Assembly (NCBI RefSeq): GCF_048564905.1
Contig: NC_132989.1
Coordinates: 9,779,257 to 9,843,256 of the forward strand
Length of the DNA stretch: 64,000 bases
Origin: Vicugna pacos
Taxonomy: Eukaryota; Chordata; Mammalia; Artiodactyla; Camelidae
Direction of reading: 5' to 3'
A model generated the notes under the pieces. That model was not told the origin of the DNA, made no database searches, and was given only the letters and a program-made list of their open reading frames with translations. Shown here in pieces: positions 10,180 through 22,540 of this stretch; within the stretch, counting starts at the first letter, position 1, and each line of letters opens with the position of its first letter. Made by a program: the position numbers and the translations under genes.

Positions 10180-10640
10180 ACATGTGCCAGGTAGCACAGC
10201 AGGTCCTAGAGATATACAGGTCTTCAAAAGCATGAGTAGGGAATTTCATCAAGCTGATATTTTAATGGAAGAGATGGACAATAAACAAGTAAATGGATGA
10301 AATCATGAGAACTAAAGTTAGGTGGGAGGAAGAAAACAAAGAGGGTTCCACAACAGACAGCAGAGGGTGACGCACACAGGTCATGGAAGACCATTCTGAA
10401 CAAGCGACAACTAGGTGAGACCTTGAGGCGGAACAAGTTTCCCATCAGAGACATAGCAAGCATGTGGGCCTTAACAGCATACTCCAGTTAAGCAGGATGG
10501 GCCAGCAGAGTGAGCACTGAATGAGCTCAGAGGAAAAGGGGAAGTGAAGGGTCTGGAGAGAGAGGCTGTGGACTAACTATACTCCACCTTACAAGTGACA
10601 GCAAGAGTAAAGGATCAATATGGCTAGATTAATAATGAAA
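10180..10640 (-). mobile_element. L2 LINE fragment
   Basis: A reverse-complement L2 3' region: TGTGCCAGGTAGCACAGCAG, then GGACAATAAACAAGTAAATG, then GTCATGGAAGACCATTCTGA, then GTGAGACCTTGAGGCGGAAC. The order and spacing follow the L2 consensus. Confidence 0.65.
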
Positions 10641-11275
10641 TTAACTTATTCAGAGATAAGACAAGTGATACACATCAAATGAGCTGGTGTTTGTTGACGA
10701 TGCCACGGCTGCATGTTACAATTTCCAGAACATTTATAAGTCAACATGAACTACATCACTGTTTACAACTGTGACCAGTTTATATAAATAACAGAGAAAA
10801 CGTTCTTACACAGGTTCATTACAGTTTCTAGAGTTTGTTGTGAATCGGAGTCATTTTGGACTCTCTTGGCATGTAAATGGTTTTCCATTAACCATGTTAA
10901 TTGTGAGGTCTCAGATTTAAAGCCATCTGCTTTCCAGGATTGTTTTCATTCAGCCACCCATACAAGGCATTAGTCTTGGACTGCTAATGTTTGGCACAAT
11001 TTTGACAATCATAACAGACTCCTCACTTTTAGCTTTGACATCATGATCAACAGTTATTTTCCCTTGTAAAATGCATCCAGGGAAGTAAATGCTGATGTAT
11101 GTGAAATGGGCCAGGAATGCCATGTTCTACTTAAACAAATATTTGGATAAATTTAAAATTAGATATTACATCTTTTAGTCTTCTAAGAATTGGAATATAT
11201 AAGTTCTGAACAATCCTTACTGAAAAAATTAGACAACTGCATGTTTTTAAAAGAGCCATAGAACATACAGTTAAG
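10641..11275. other. Repeat-free AT-rich intron
   Basis: No repeat recognised. It contains an octamer-like ATGTAAAT at 10871-10878 and TTCCATTAACCATGTTAATT at about 10883-10902. Single-copy look, function unknown. Confidence 0.45.
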
Positions 11276-11279
11276 GAAG

Positions 11280-11640
11280 TCTCTTTTTCATTCACAAGCC
11301 CAGCCTTTCCATAGAGGCAATTATTCCAGCTTTTTTCTTATCCTTATAGAAATATTCAATATATTTACAGGCTTAACTGGATACATACATTCAAGTCATA
11401 CATACACGCATATTTAAGTTTTTCTTTCTTACACAAAGAAGGGCATATTTTCCACTCTTAACTGTTCCCAATCTAAGTTGGTCCACTTAGCATAGCTTAG
11501 TGACAGTCCCACGAAAACATATAGAATTCTGTCTTTTTAAGCTAGTCTTAAATTATATGTATACATGACATTTAACTTAACCAACTCCTTCATAGTGAAC
11601 ATTGAGGCCGTTTCCGATAATTTTCTGATACCAATGCTTA
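11280..11640 (-). mobile_element. Old L1-class 3' fragment
   Basis: A run of phrases (TTTCTTTCTTACACAAAGAA, CCACTTAGCATAGC, ATAGAATTCTGTCTTTTTAA, TTAACCAACTCCTTCATAGT, CATTGAGGCCGTTTCC) matches in order the old L1 tail usually read on this strand. It is heavily diverged. Confidence 0.5.
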
Positions 11641-11644
11641 TTTA

Positions 11645-12248
11645 AACAGTAAACATTTATTGGGTATTACAATGTGCTGGCACTAGACATTCAGCCATAC
11701 GAGACAGAGTTCCCACCTCTTGGACCTTCCATTTTAGTGGAGGAAATGATAAAGCAGATAAACAAACATCTAACTTGTCATACATATTATTGGGAGAAGT
11801 CTTACGATTATAAAAGAAAAGTGGGAGAAGGGGACAGGCAGTGACTGGGGAGGCTCCTGTCGGTAAGACAGTCAAGGGAAGTCTCTCTGTAGTGGAGAGA
11901 TTTGAGGAAAAAACATGAACAAGCAAGAGAGTAAAGCAAGAGGACATCTCGGGGAGCATTCCAGTGAGAGGAACCAGTACCAGCAAATGCAAAGGCCCTG
12001 AGGTGGGGGCTCCCCTGGTATGTTTGAGGGACAGTGGAGTTAGATCAGATCAAACAAGAGGGAGAGTGTTTGGAAATAAGCCTTGAAGTGCAGGCAGAAG
12101 GGGTGCACATCGGGTCTGACAAGCCACAGTGAAACCATAGGTATGACAGTGATTGTGGCAGTAACTCTCAGATTCTCAGAGAACTGAGGCACAGGAGTGA
12201 TCGGATTTCACTCTCACTGTTCTCAGGGATCAAACAGCTGCAGGGGCT
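11645..12248 (-). mobile_element. L2 LINE, left part, interrupted by an L1
   Basis: This is a well-ordered reverse-complement L2: AACATTTATTGGG, GTGCTGGCACTAG, GGGAGCATTCCAGTGAGAGG, CAGCAAATGCAAAGGCCCTG, TGTTTGAGGGACAGTGGAG, GTGATCGGATTTCACTCTCA. The L2 continues on the far side of the L1 insertion, at 13111-13500. Confidence 0.8.
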
Positions 12249-12263
12249 GAGAATGCCAGTAGA

Positions 12264-13095
12264 TACAGTGAGGTGTCACCTCACACCAGTCAGAATGTTC
12301 ATCATTCAAAAGTCCTCAAACAGTAAATGCTGGAGAGACTGTGGAGAAAAGGGAACCCTCCTACACTGCTGGTGGGAATGCAGTTTGGTGGAGCCACTGT
12401 GGAAAACAGTATGGAGATTCCTCAAAAGACTAGGAATAGACTTACCATAGGACCCAGGAATCCTGTTCCTGGGCATATATCCAGAGGGAACTCTAATTCA
12501 AAAAGATACATGCACCCCAATGTTCATAGCAGCACTATATACAATAGCCAAGACATGGAAACAACCTAAATGTCCACTGACAGATGAGTGGATAAAGAAG
12601 ATGTGGTACATTTATACAATGGAATACCACTCAGCCATAAAAAATGATAAAATAATGCTATTTGCAGCAACATGGATGGACCTGGAGATTGTCATTCTAA
12701 GTGAAGTAAGCCAGAAAGAGAAAGAAAAATACAGTATGGTATTACCTATATGTGGCATGTAAAAAAAGGACACAAATTAACTTATTTCCAAACATAAACA
12801 GACTCACAGATGTAGAGAACAAACTTATATTTGCCACAGGTGGAAAAGTGGGTATGGTGGAGGGATAAATTAGGAGTGCAGGATTTTCAGACACTAACTA
12901 CTGTATATAAAATAGATAAATAGCAAGATCCTTCTGTGTAGCACAGAGAACTATATTCAATATCTTGTAATAGCCTATAATGGAAAAGAATAAGAAAAGG
13001 ATTATATGTGTGTGTGTGTGTGTGTGTTTGTGTGTGTATGTAACTGAATCACTATGCTGTACACCAACTTAAATTTTAAATTCAATTTAAAAAAA
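12264..13095 (+). mobile_element. 5'-truncated L1 3' end inserted into an L2
   Basis: It holds the C-terminal end of L1 ORF2 and the 3' UTR. Recognisable peptides are [10 protein letters not shown] and [18 protein letters not shown] in one frame, then WIKKMWYIYTMEYHSAIKN in another, so the reading frame is broken at least once. The 3' UTR includes a (TG)n run (13006-13039) and ends in an A-rich tail. The insertion is bounded by a 15-bp target duplication GAGAATGCCAGTAGA (12249-12263) and GAGAATGCTAGTAGA (13096-13110), one mismatch. Confidence 0.93.
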
Positions 13096-13110
13096 GAGAA
13101 TGCTAGTAGA

Positions 13111-13500
13111 GAAACCAGGGGTCTGTGACTCCTGCAGTCGCCCAGAGAGACGTGACGGTAGCCCAGATTAGGGTAGAGGTTGAGTGAGAAGATGGCCACT
13201 TGCTGTACTTGGAAACTATCTGGAAAGGAGAGCCAAAAGGATCGGATGCTTCCCGAGACACAGGGTGTGTGCGAGTCAAGGGCAGGACTCAAGGAGAATG
13301 CCAAGGTTCCGGCAGGAGCAGCTGGGTGAACGGTGGGACCACTTATCAGGATGGGGAGCGCAGGGAGAACAGTAGGCTCGCGGGACAGGAGGCAAATGGA
13401 TCCACATGCAGAGAGGGTGTGAGAGGGCTCTGTTCAGCCACGCTGACGTTGAAATGCAGAGAAGAATCCACGGGGGTGGCGTCACAAAGGCACTTAGAAA
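13111..13500 (-). mobile_element. L2 LINE, right part
   Basis: It continues the L2 of 11645-12248: GTAGCCCAGATTAGGGTAGA, CAAGGAGAATGCCAAGGTTC, GCTGGGTGAACGGTGGGACC, TCAGGATGGGGAGCG follow the reverse-complement L2 reverse-transcriptase region in order. Together the parts cover about 1 kb of L2. Confidence 0.78.
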
Positions 13501-13869
13501 TGAATCTGGAATTCAGGGGGAAGACTGGCCTTAGAAATTAAATGTTTAAGTCTTCTGCATCTGAGTATTTTTTAAAGCCCCAGGAATGAAGCATGTCCAA
13601 ATATTCCTGTTAGAGAAGCCCTGAGAAACTGGATTCCTTGGTCAAGGGTGTGTGTGTGATTATAGATACTATTACTAACGTTCTCCTCCAAAGTGCAATG
13701 TGCCTTATCTTTAAATTCAAAATACTTATCTCTGATGAATTAGAAGATATTTTATTACAATTATGAACATTCACTCCCACAGTCCCAGAGATTTAGATGT
13801 GTGAGGTGTCAGCTGAGGTAGTTTCAGACAAACATATTTGTGAGACACACAGATATGCTGCTACGAGAC
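13501..13869. other. Intron, no recognised feature
   Basis: Nothing assigned between the L2 and the following MIR. Confidence 0.5.
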
Positions 13870-14050
13870 ATCATCAGCTACATTAGCTCATATGTTCCTG
13901 ACAACACTCTGGGAGATCAGTATTATTAAAACTGTTTCATAGATTAAGATACTGAGGTCCTAAGAAATGAAGGGAATTATTTAAGGGCTCCTAACTAGTA
14001 AGTTTAGGGTCTGGGCTCAGACTCAGGCCCAATTTTCTTTCCATTACACA
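13870..14050 (-). repeat. MIR fragment
   Basis: GACAACACTCTGGGAGATCA, ATTAAGATACTGAGGTCCTA and CTAACTAGTAAGTTTAGGG match the reverse-complement MIR in order. Confidence 0.65.
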
Positions 14051-14119
14051 CAGAATGGGGCAAGGAGTTAGCTTTCCCCGAATAAGACGCAAGGTATCCC
14101 AAATGACCATTTAGGTGAA

Positions 14120-14395
14120 ACCACAGATCCCTGATTCCATGGCAGTGGCAGGAGGCACTGATGGGAGAGACAGACAACACACATGAAAACTATCTTTGAA
14201 ACTTACAAGAGAATGGGTGCTATGGGTAAAAAACAAACAAAGACAGGAAAAGGGGCAGCAACAGTGCTAAGGGGTGGAGAGCACGGAGGGTTCACATTTT
14301 AAAAGCATTCGAAAGGCTGACTTCATGGAGGAAGTAACATCTGAGCAGACTTGAAGGAACCTTGAGAGTCACAGAAGACTTGGATCTCAGAAAAC
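14120..14395 (-). mobile_element. L2 LINE fragment
   Basis: GGAGAGACAGACAACACACA, GGGTGCTATGGGTAAAAAAC, GAGGAAGTAACATCTGAGCA, GACTTGAAGGAACC follow the reverse-complement L2 order. Confidence 0.65.
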
Positions 14396-14810
14396 TCAGA
14401 CATCATTCTAAATGTGGTCTTGACATCGCAAGTTGAGAACCAGGAAAGAATGTAAACTGAACATCTTGAACAGGAAAAATAATTTCAAATACGGACAGCA
14501 AAGTTAATAGTGCCACTATAACATGCAAAGGACACCATGTGTAGCCATTGTGGCCTCATTTGTGACCAGCTTTCTAAATAGAAATGACAGATCCTTTTCA
14601 GCAAACCAGCTACCCTGTGTTGTAGAAACCCAGTGCTTCTTAAATCCCCACAAATAATTCTGACCAGAATCAGATGGTGACAACTGTAGTCGAGCCACCA
14701 CAGCTCTTCTGTGACTTGGGGACCAAGCTGTGCAGTAACATAATAATGAACATGACTCAAACACTTAAGATCAGACAATGTGACCCAAAGGTTGAAGGGA
14801 ACGTGGATAA
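14396..14810. other. Intron, no recognised feature
   Basis: No repeat or exon recognised. Overlapping open frames of about 80-95 codons on the minus strand have no recognisable family. Confidence 0.5.
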
Positions 14811-14814
14811 TACA

Positions 14815-14945
14815 TAACTCAAGTCATTATTTAACAGATGTGAAAACCAGGTTCATGGAGGTGAAGTGACTTCATTAAGGTCAGAAGGTGACTTAGTCTT
14901 AAGACCGAAGTCCTCTAACCTGGAAACCAGTATGTTTCCCACAAA
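14815..14945 (-). repeat. MIR fragment
   Basis: TTAACAGATGTGAAAACCAG, GGTGAAGTGACTTCATTAAG and GGTCAGAAGGTGACTTAG match the MIR core on the reverse strand. Confidence 0.55.
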
Positions 14946-15084
14946 TTCCAGACTTTGGTCTTCTCAACTTAAACTCCTGTTTGACATCACTTTCATCAAC
15001 CACCATACATATGCCTTTTGAACAATACCCAAAGGCGAATCACAACAAAGCCATGTTTCCTAACACAAAGAATGTAAAACTCAT

Positions 15085-15315
15085 GAGAAATATTTGCATA
15101 ATGGTTACCATGAGCCAGACACTGTTCTAAACGCTATACTGAGCTTACTGAATCCTCACAGACATATAATTATGAAGCAGGCGCTGTAACCATCCCAATT
15201 TTACAGTTGAGGCAATTGAGAAACAGAGAGGTTAAGTAACCTAGCCAAGGTCACTCAGCTTGTTAAAGACACAGCAGGAATTTGAACCGAGTGTGCCTGG
15301 CTGAAAAATGTATTC
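15085..15315 (-). repeat. MIR, nearly complete
   Basis: A long match to the reverse-complement MIR: GAGCCAGACACTGTTCTAAA, TTACTGAATCCTCACAGAC, CAATTTTACAGTTGAGGCAA, GAGAGGTTAAGTAACCTAGC, CCAAGGTCACTCAGCTTG, GGAATTTGAACCGAGTGTGC. Confidence 0.88.
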
Positions 15316-15824
15316 TAATTCTTGTGTTAAATGCTTCCAGATGTGTGTGCATACTTGCTCAGAACAGTGTGATGACTAATTAAAAACGTTTTGGTAACTA
15401 GTTTAGCTAGAATTTCTCAACATGGATATTACTTTAAGGAAATTCTTCATATCCTTTTTGAGCAACTACTGTATTTCAGTCATGGTGGTGCATGTTACTC
15501 TAAGTGCAGGCATTTTTCCCCCCAGGCAATAAGCCATCCTGGACATGTCTCTGAAACCCATAAATTTTTACAGCATCATGAAAAACAGCTACAACAAATT
15601 AGGCACATCTTTCTGTAGTGATTCAACAGTTCCATAAAATTAGCATTGATCCAGTAGATTCTCCCTTGACAACTGGCTTTGGCAAAGAGCTTTAGCTATT
15701 ACCTGTGTTCTCAAATGCCTGCTGTGAAATCTGTGGTTGGAAAGGACAATCTCTTCATCTCATTTTTAGTCATGTCATTTCTTTTTTTTTTTTTAAACCA
15801 AAGTGTCCAGAAACAAGCAGGATA
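15316..15824. other. Intron, no recognised feature
   Basis: Unassigned. A T run is at 15780-15794. Confidence 0.5.
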
Positions 15825-15890
15825 AAAACAATAGCTACAAGTTATCATGCACTCTGCTAAGCACCTGGCACATCTTCACATATGTCTGTA
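15825..15890 (-). repeat. MIR end fragment
   Basis: TTATCATGCACTCTGCTAAG then CACCTGGCACATCTTCACAT is the 3' end of MIR on the reverse strand. Confidence 0.45.
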
Positions 15891-16019
15891 TGTGCACATG
15901 CACCCATGCATATATGCGTTCTGAGGTGTAACTTACTCCCAGTGAAAGACACTGATATTAACTGTGTAGCTCGAGTTACACAAAGCTGTACATCTGTGTA
16001 AAGCATATTCAATCAAGAT

Positions 16020-16102
16020 AGGGAACACGGTACACCAGAAATTAACACAACAGTGTAAATCCATGACACTAGAATAAAAAAATATGAAAAAAAAAAAGGG
16101 AA
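16020..16102 (+). mobile_element. L1 3' terminal fragment
   Basis: GGTACACCAGAAATTAACAC, AACAGTGTAAATCC and the A-rich end match the last 80 bases of the L1 3' UTR seen elsewhere in this window. Confidence 0.6.
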
Positions 16103-17890
16103 TGTTTCCATCACCCTAGAAAGTTCCCTCATGCCCCTTCCTACTCAATTCCCAGCCCCAGGGCAGTGACTGTTCTGGTTTCTATCACATTTAAAACTTT
16201 TAATCCCATGTACAATTCTACGAGGTGGTGATTCCAAGGAATGTGTAACTCTGAGACCTGTGCTCTTGGTCACCACACTGCTGCACTGCATTTCTTCATA
16301 GAAGATACTTACTTCGCCCGTCACAACAGTGCCCTGCGAGGGAACTAAGTTACAATGTCCTAACGTCTCTCTTAATGGTATATATGGACCACACTGAGAA
16401 GAATCAAAAACACGGTCACTCAAGTCAGTCACTTTCTATATTCTGCGGTTCAGATGAGAAACCCTACTGAGAACTTACTGATGTCAGATCAGGTAGGTGA
16501 GGTCAGTAAATGAAGTGGATACATGCCCTTTCCGAGGACCAGGCACTGGCCAGAACCCCCACCCCGACCCCAGCGAACAGCTACATGGTGAGAAATCAGG
16601 CCAGGGATGCCCTTCTTCAGCTTTTTCTAGATAACCTAGATAATCTGAATTTGTACCTATCATCTCACTATACATAAGTGCTTTGTAAGTAACTCAGTTT
16701 TTTAAAAAACACTTCACGAGTCAAAATGTGTCCACAGGTCAGCCCTTGGGGTTGCCAGTTTGTGACCTACTGTTTGCTTCCTCGGCCTCGGAAACACCTT
16801 CGTCAGCAACAGAAGGGAGGCCAAGAAGCTCTGAAGGTCACAGCCAGCCTAGGAGGTGATGTTTGTCATTACACGGTAACAATTCTGCTGTCCAGACTCT
16901 GGTCTGTCTGACACTCCTGCCCATTGAGGGAAGCAGATGACTTTGGTAAACATCCCAATCAAACAGGAGAGAAAAGAGAAACTGGCAACAGAGTAAAAAC
17001 ATAGAGGGAAAGAGCCAGGAAGAGGACAGAGCACGAGAGAGGAGAGAGGACGATGACACGTGAGAGCAGGAAAGAAAGGGCAGTGAGGCCCTGCTCCTCG
17101 CCACCTCTAGGCTTTAAGCATCTTCTTTTGCTGACGACGCTGGCGCAGGACCACACACTGTTCAGAGTTGGGACAACAGTGAAGGAGTTGCCTGGAGAAG
17201 GGAGCTCCCGGGATGCTTATGTACTTTTGAGTTCCATGAACAGTTTCAGTGCTTAAATGTTTTGATTCTGGGAAATAGCTGCAGGGTTTCTGGGAATTCC
17301 GAAATGTATTATCTGGAAGTCAGGGAGCTCACAAGGGAGTCCGGTCCCAGCACCCCGGTGAGGAAATGTGGTCCCAGCATGGAGGGAGTTTCCAATCCCC
17401 GACAATGGAGGTCCTATCAGAAAACTGTGCTTGCTTTACTAGGGACCACAGTGTTATCGGTTAAAAAGAAGAATAAAGCCACGGCTTCCATATCCACCTA
17501 CACACCTGGGGTTCCACTAGGACAACCATCAGCAAAGATTTCGTACAACCTTATGGGATGTACACACTCAGTGAACTGCGGTGACACAGTCCTCCCCCAC
17601 TGCAGACCTGTCCGGCGTGCACATCAGGCCACAGTTTCCTTTATATAAATAAAGGTGATTCCCATTTGGCAAAAGGAATTTGAAACAATAAGAAAGACAA
17701 TTGCCTTTCTGTGCGGCAGCAAAGGTGAAAGAAAAAGGATCATGGAATCTGCAGAGAAATGAAGGCAACATAGAAAAAGGAACCTGGATCACTCAGGGTG
17801 AAACATTCTCTTCTCCGCTGACTGTCTCAATGCTTCATTTTTTTCCTTTTGATCCGCCCAGTTCATTCCTTGTCAGTTTGCCTCATGCTG
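16103..17890. other. Intron, mostly single-copy
   Basis: No repeat recognised in about 1.8 kb. It contains a purine-rich stretch at about 16962-17080. Open frames of up to 128 codons (17262-17648, plus strand) show no domain I know and are probably chance. Confidence 0.5.
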
Positions 17891-17894
17891 TCTG

Positions 17895-18120
17895 AGTTAA
17901 TATTAAGTATACACAGCAAGATACTTCAGTCCTTACGGTGTGCAAGGCTCCACGCTGAGTGTCTCCTAGCACAGTCTCACAGCACACTACGAGGCAGATG
18001 CCCCCACATCCAATGTAAAGATGGTAAAACTGTGGCTGATGCAGAGGATGTAACTTGTCCAAGGTCACACAGCCAGGGTCATGGTCCAGGTCTGTGTGCC
18101 TCGGCGCCTGGGCTCACTTC
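17895..18120 (-). repeat. MIR
   Basis: GTGTGCAAGGCTCCACGCTG, CTCACAGCACACTACGAGGC, AAGATGGTAAAACTGTGGCT, TAACTTGTCCAAGGTCACAC then AGCCAGG follow the reverse-complement MIR order. Confidence 0.75.
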
Positions 18121-18834
18121 ACTATATAATCATTTTCCTTCTGCCCCAAGACCCTTCCACCTCCCTCTCTGGTTTCTTCTTGTGCTGCTCCGCCCTGACA
18201 ACATCCTCCTCCCCTTCAGGTAACAGACACATGGTGTCCTGTACATGGAACATCCACTTGTCAGATGACATAACTGAGTTCAGGGACCAATATTTTCGTC
18301 AGGAGGAGGTGACCTGGGATGTTTTCAGAGCAGCGTAAAGAAAAGAGTGTAGGAAAAGATGAGGGATAGATGAAATAACTCAAGACATTCATAAAGAAAT
18401 AGGAGAGCTTTAGAATGACAGAAACCATAGAATGGGAGAAAGAGGCAACAGCTTATAGCCGTCTGATCCCATTTCACAGATGGGAAGACTGGCATTCAGC
18501 TCTTAGTGGACTCAGGTCCTATCCCATGATTTCTGACCACCTCTAACTTTACCCCCTTTCTTCACCTCACTTCTGCACCAAGTACCCCTACCACCTTCAT
18601 ATGTGACTAAAGAGAGTGCGACCATGGCCAAGGGTTACAAAGAGATGCAAATCTGGCCCAGGCTAAGGAGGCTTGAGATAAAAACACCCCAAGCTGCCTC
18701 ACATTGCAGTGAGGTTCTCCACTGCCGTCACATCTGCTGACATCTGTCAGCGATGCTATAAATGGCATTCTTATGGTGGATGCTAATTTAGCCACAAGTG
18801 TTAAACAAACTCAGTTCTCTGGATCAGTGTCTGG
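18121..18834. other. Intron; possible MIR remnant near 18465-18530
   Basis: CCCATTTCACAGATGGGAAG is MIR-like. The rest is unassigned. Confidence 0.4.
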
Positions 18835-18945
18835 CTGGCTTCCAGAGAAGCACTTGGGGAGCTTTTAAAAGTAGAAGGATTCCCCAACTCTAATCTCAGA
18901 AATTCTGATTCAGAATGCTTTGAGAAACCATGGAACCAGGTGATT
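18835..18945. mobile_element. hAT-Charlie element fragment (MER20/MER5A type)
   Basis: CACTTGGGGAGCTTTTAAAA, GAAATTCTGATTCAGAATGC and TTTGAGAAACCATGG are typical phrases of these short palindromic elements. Confidence 0.6.
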
Positions 18946-20315
18946 TCTGAGGGACCTTCTAACTATAAGACTCTATTTTGTCCCTTTCTCTAGCATGGCT
19001 TCTGAAGTATCACTCAGCTGTCATTACTAAGCCAACACAGGTCACAAGTAGTCCACACCAGACTCAGAGTCAAGGAGAAAGAAACACTGCCATTGTCTCC
19101 AAATGCCTGCATTCTTCAGGTGGGTAATGTGTCTTTTATGGTCTCAGTGTTCACTCCTTGAAAACAGAAGAAATGGACTGTTAGAACTTATTCCACACAC
19201 AGAGGGTGACACGTGACTGGTCTCCACCCATCGTGGTAAAGTAACTGCACGGGGCCAGTAGGCATATGACCCAGCGCTGGGTGTGTACTCAGACATGAGG
19301 GGAAGTCTGTGTGGGAGGGGATCCCTTCCTGATAAAAGGAGCAAAGGCTCACGAGGAGGAGTATTCTCCTCCTTCATGTCCACCCAACTCTGTCCTCGCT
19401 TGAACACAACACATGGAGATGAGCGTGGAAAGTTGAGCTCAAGAGCTAAGGACAGTGGAGCAGAAAGGGATCTTTTGTGTCTGGGGACACTGCTCAGCTG
19501 CGACATCAGTCCTGGACAGTCCAGGTGTGGTCCACATGTGTGTGCATGAAAGTAAGGCCTTACACAGTCACACTTCTATGAGCAGGGTTTTTGTTACTTG
19601 CAGCCAAATGCAATCTTCACTGATGCAGCACTGGAACTCTCTTTTCAAATGAAATATCCTGAAAAAATCCCAATATATGAAACAGATGAAAGTGGCTGGC
19701 GATGTAGAAAAGTGGACAAAGTGTTTCCAGGGCCATTCCTCCCTAGATCCCTGCAGGGGTTCTTCCATGGAACCAGAACTGGCCAAAATCAGTACGTCTT
19801 AAGGGAGAGTCTCCAAAACACCAGGGACCCTCAGATCTTCTCAGGGCCTCTCAGCGTTCTCTGCCAAGTTTTTTCTTGTATTTCTCCTTTTTTCCCTTCT
19901 GAAGTCCTTATTTTATTTACACAAATTTTGTCCTAGGATTCATATATCCAACTCATGACCAATGGCTACCACCCCACAGTGCTGGGGTCTGCATTTGTCT
20001 TCAGCGTCCAATCATGTTGGCAACAACTGATTTGATTCAAATTGTTAACAACAGAGGAAGGAGCAGAGTGTGATATAACATAAAATGGCACCTTCCTTGA
20101 AGAAGCAGATCAAAGACATCATGGCATGCAAATTAAGGGAGATTAGAAGAGAAAAAAGTCACGGAATAATCAGTGTGTGTTCAGGATATCAGAGTATGAG
20201 TGTCTAAGATCAAAATAATCTCCAGATAACTGTAGCCCCATGTTCATGGTGTAAGCCGTATTAAATTCCAGGAAAGCATCCTCTACATAAGAAACCAGTG
20301 TTGAAAATCTAAATA
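18946..20315. other. Intron, no recognised feature
   Basis: About 1.4 kb with no repeat or exon that I recognise. Overlapping open frames on both strands at 19144-19786 look like chance. Confidence 0.5.
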
Positions 20316-20765
20316 TTATTAGTGCCATTCGCAGCAACATGAATGGACCTGGAGAATGTCATTCTAAATGAAGTAAGCCAGAAAGAGAAAGAAAAATACC
20401 ATATCGTATCGCTCATATGTGGAATCAAAAAAAAAAAAAAGGTCAAACTTATTTACAAAACAGAAACAGACTCACAGACATAGAAAACAAACTTACGGTT
20501 ATGGAGGTGGGGGGAAGAGTGTGGGAAGGGATAAACTGGGAGTTCGAGATTTGCATATACTAACTAATATATATGAAATAGATAAACAACAAGTGTATAC
20601 TGTACAACACAGGGAACTATGTTCAATACCTTGTAGTAACTTACAGTGAAAAAGAATATGAAATGAATATATGTATGTTCCTATATAACTAAAGCACTGT
20701 GCTGTACACCAGAAACTGACACATTGTAAACTGACTATATGCCAATAAAAATATATCAAAAATTA
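20316..20765 (+). mobile_element. 5'-truncated L1 3' end
   Basis: It starts within the last codons of ORF2 (GCAACATGAATGGACCTGGA, AAGTAAGCCAGAAAGAGAAA) and runs through the 3' UTR (ATAGATAAACAACAAG, GGGAACTATGTTCAATACCT, GCTGTACACCAGAAACTGAC) to an A-rich end. It closely resembles the copies at 12.3, 44.9 and 58.7 kb. Confidence 0.9.
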
Positions 20766-22540
20766 AATACTTTTCTCTGTATTTAATTCATAAATTTGCT
20801 TTAGTGTGACAGCTGGTTAAGAACGATTAAAATTGAGAGGTAATAGCTAGGTGGGCATTTTTGGTTTGTACATATGTGAACGGTCGTATAATAAAAATTG
20901 TTAAATCAACAACATGGAGATGGATCTCTTCCCCCAACCTTGTTAAAAGGGGTTTAAGGGGTCTTTATGTTACTCAAACTCAAGAAATTCTGTATTACTG
21001 GATGGCCCTAATCCGTTCCAGATGGTCAAATGCAGGATTCCATGAACCTTCTTACCTTATGAAACTAATACTAAACACTTTCACCAACAATGTGGTACAT
21101 GCCCTTGGAGATGTTTTTAAAATTAAAAAAAATAATAATAATCAAGTAAATAAATCCATTCATTAAAATAAAGCATACATGTCATTTCATATCCTTCTCA
21201 AAAGTGACTTAATGATGAGGTGTCCACGGGCAGGGCCCAGGCAAACTCTGCAGACTTCTAGCCCTCACCCATCTCCACCTGGTCCCTTCACTCAACACTC
21301 CCAGCAGGACTATCTCTGGACGGAACAACTATGGGTTAAAAATAAGGCCTTAGGAGCTTGCTCCCTCCTGGCTTAGGAAACCTGAAGCCATGGGCAATGC
21401 CCTTCTTACAAAATGTGTTTTCTGATTACTTCCAGAAGGCACAGCAGGGCAGTCTGACCATGGGCTTTTCTGTTAGGAAGAGAGTAAAACAATTCTCTCC
21501 ACTGAGGCCATGGTTTCGCCTTCAACTGGAACAAATCAGTGCCTGCCGGGCTTCACTATTCGAGTATGTGTGTTTCACTCCTGTGCACAGGTCTCCCCCA
21601 GCTGCCCCGTGTGTGGTGTGGCCACCCCTCCCTCCTTGTAGCCTGTACCTCCGCCCTGGATTTCTTCTCCTCCACTTTCCCACCTCCTTTTCGTTTTTTG
21701 TTTTTTCTTTCTTTGCAAATGTCAAGGGAGCTTGATTTTCTCCTCTTACGTGTCTAAAAGAGGCAACTGTAGAGCTCCTTCCAAGTTCAGGCAATGCTGT
21801 TCGTACCCCTGCCACCTGAAGCTGCTGTTTCACGGCTGCTCTGCTCAAAGCCTGGCGAGCGCTAAATTTAGAGGAGTGTGACATTAGCACTCACAGAGTC
21901 TCCTTTTTCACTGTTGGTGTGCTGGGCTGCAGTTCACATTGGCTCCTAATCTGTCTTGGCATCTTGCTCACTCAGTAGGCAACACGAGCTCTGTCAAAGT
22001 GCCTCCTTTCTTGCCCCACGTCCAGCAGTTCCCAAACTCTCCCCATTCCAACCCAACCCAAAGAGGAGGTTCATGACGAGGATATTTGTGTGTATGTCTT
22101 AGGAGACGAATCCCTGCTGCCAGTCATTCCCCAATTCCTTCCTTTAAGTGCAAAACTATGGAGAAAGTGAAACTGCTGGCCGAGAGGGCTGAACTCCTAC
22201 CAACAAAACACAATGCCTGCCCAGTTATCCTGGGTCTTACACCAACAAAGGTAGGATGAAGTCCAGCCCCTCGACCCTTTATTCACCCATTAATCAGCTA
22301 CTTGTTGAGAGATCTTAAAACTGAAGTAAACACACACCTGTTTTTACAGAGGTCCACCCTATAGGTGGACCACTCTTCTGCTCTTCAAGAAGTAGCCAAG
22401 AGTCCATTCATCCATCTGTTTCCCCAGCCAGACTCTGGGCCAAGCCCCTCTGGAAAACACCACTGCTGTCACTGATTGCTCCTCCAGCAATCACAAAGCT
22501 GTCGTGAGATTTAGTCCAGCTGTTTCTGAGCTGAACCAGT
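20766..22540. other. Intron, mostly single-copy
   Basis: No interspersed repeat recognised in about 1.8 kb. The region 21.2-22.5 kb is GC-richer than its surroundings, with open frames of up to 125 codons that resemble no family I know. Confidence 0.5.

Noticed and set aside
12253-12762. Reverse-transcriptase-type peptides as a host gene
   Set aside because: They are the broken C-terminal end of L1 ORF2 inside a truncated copy.
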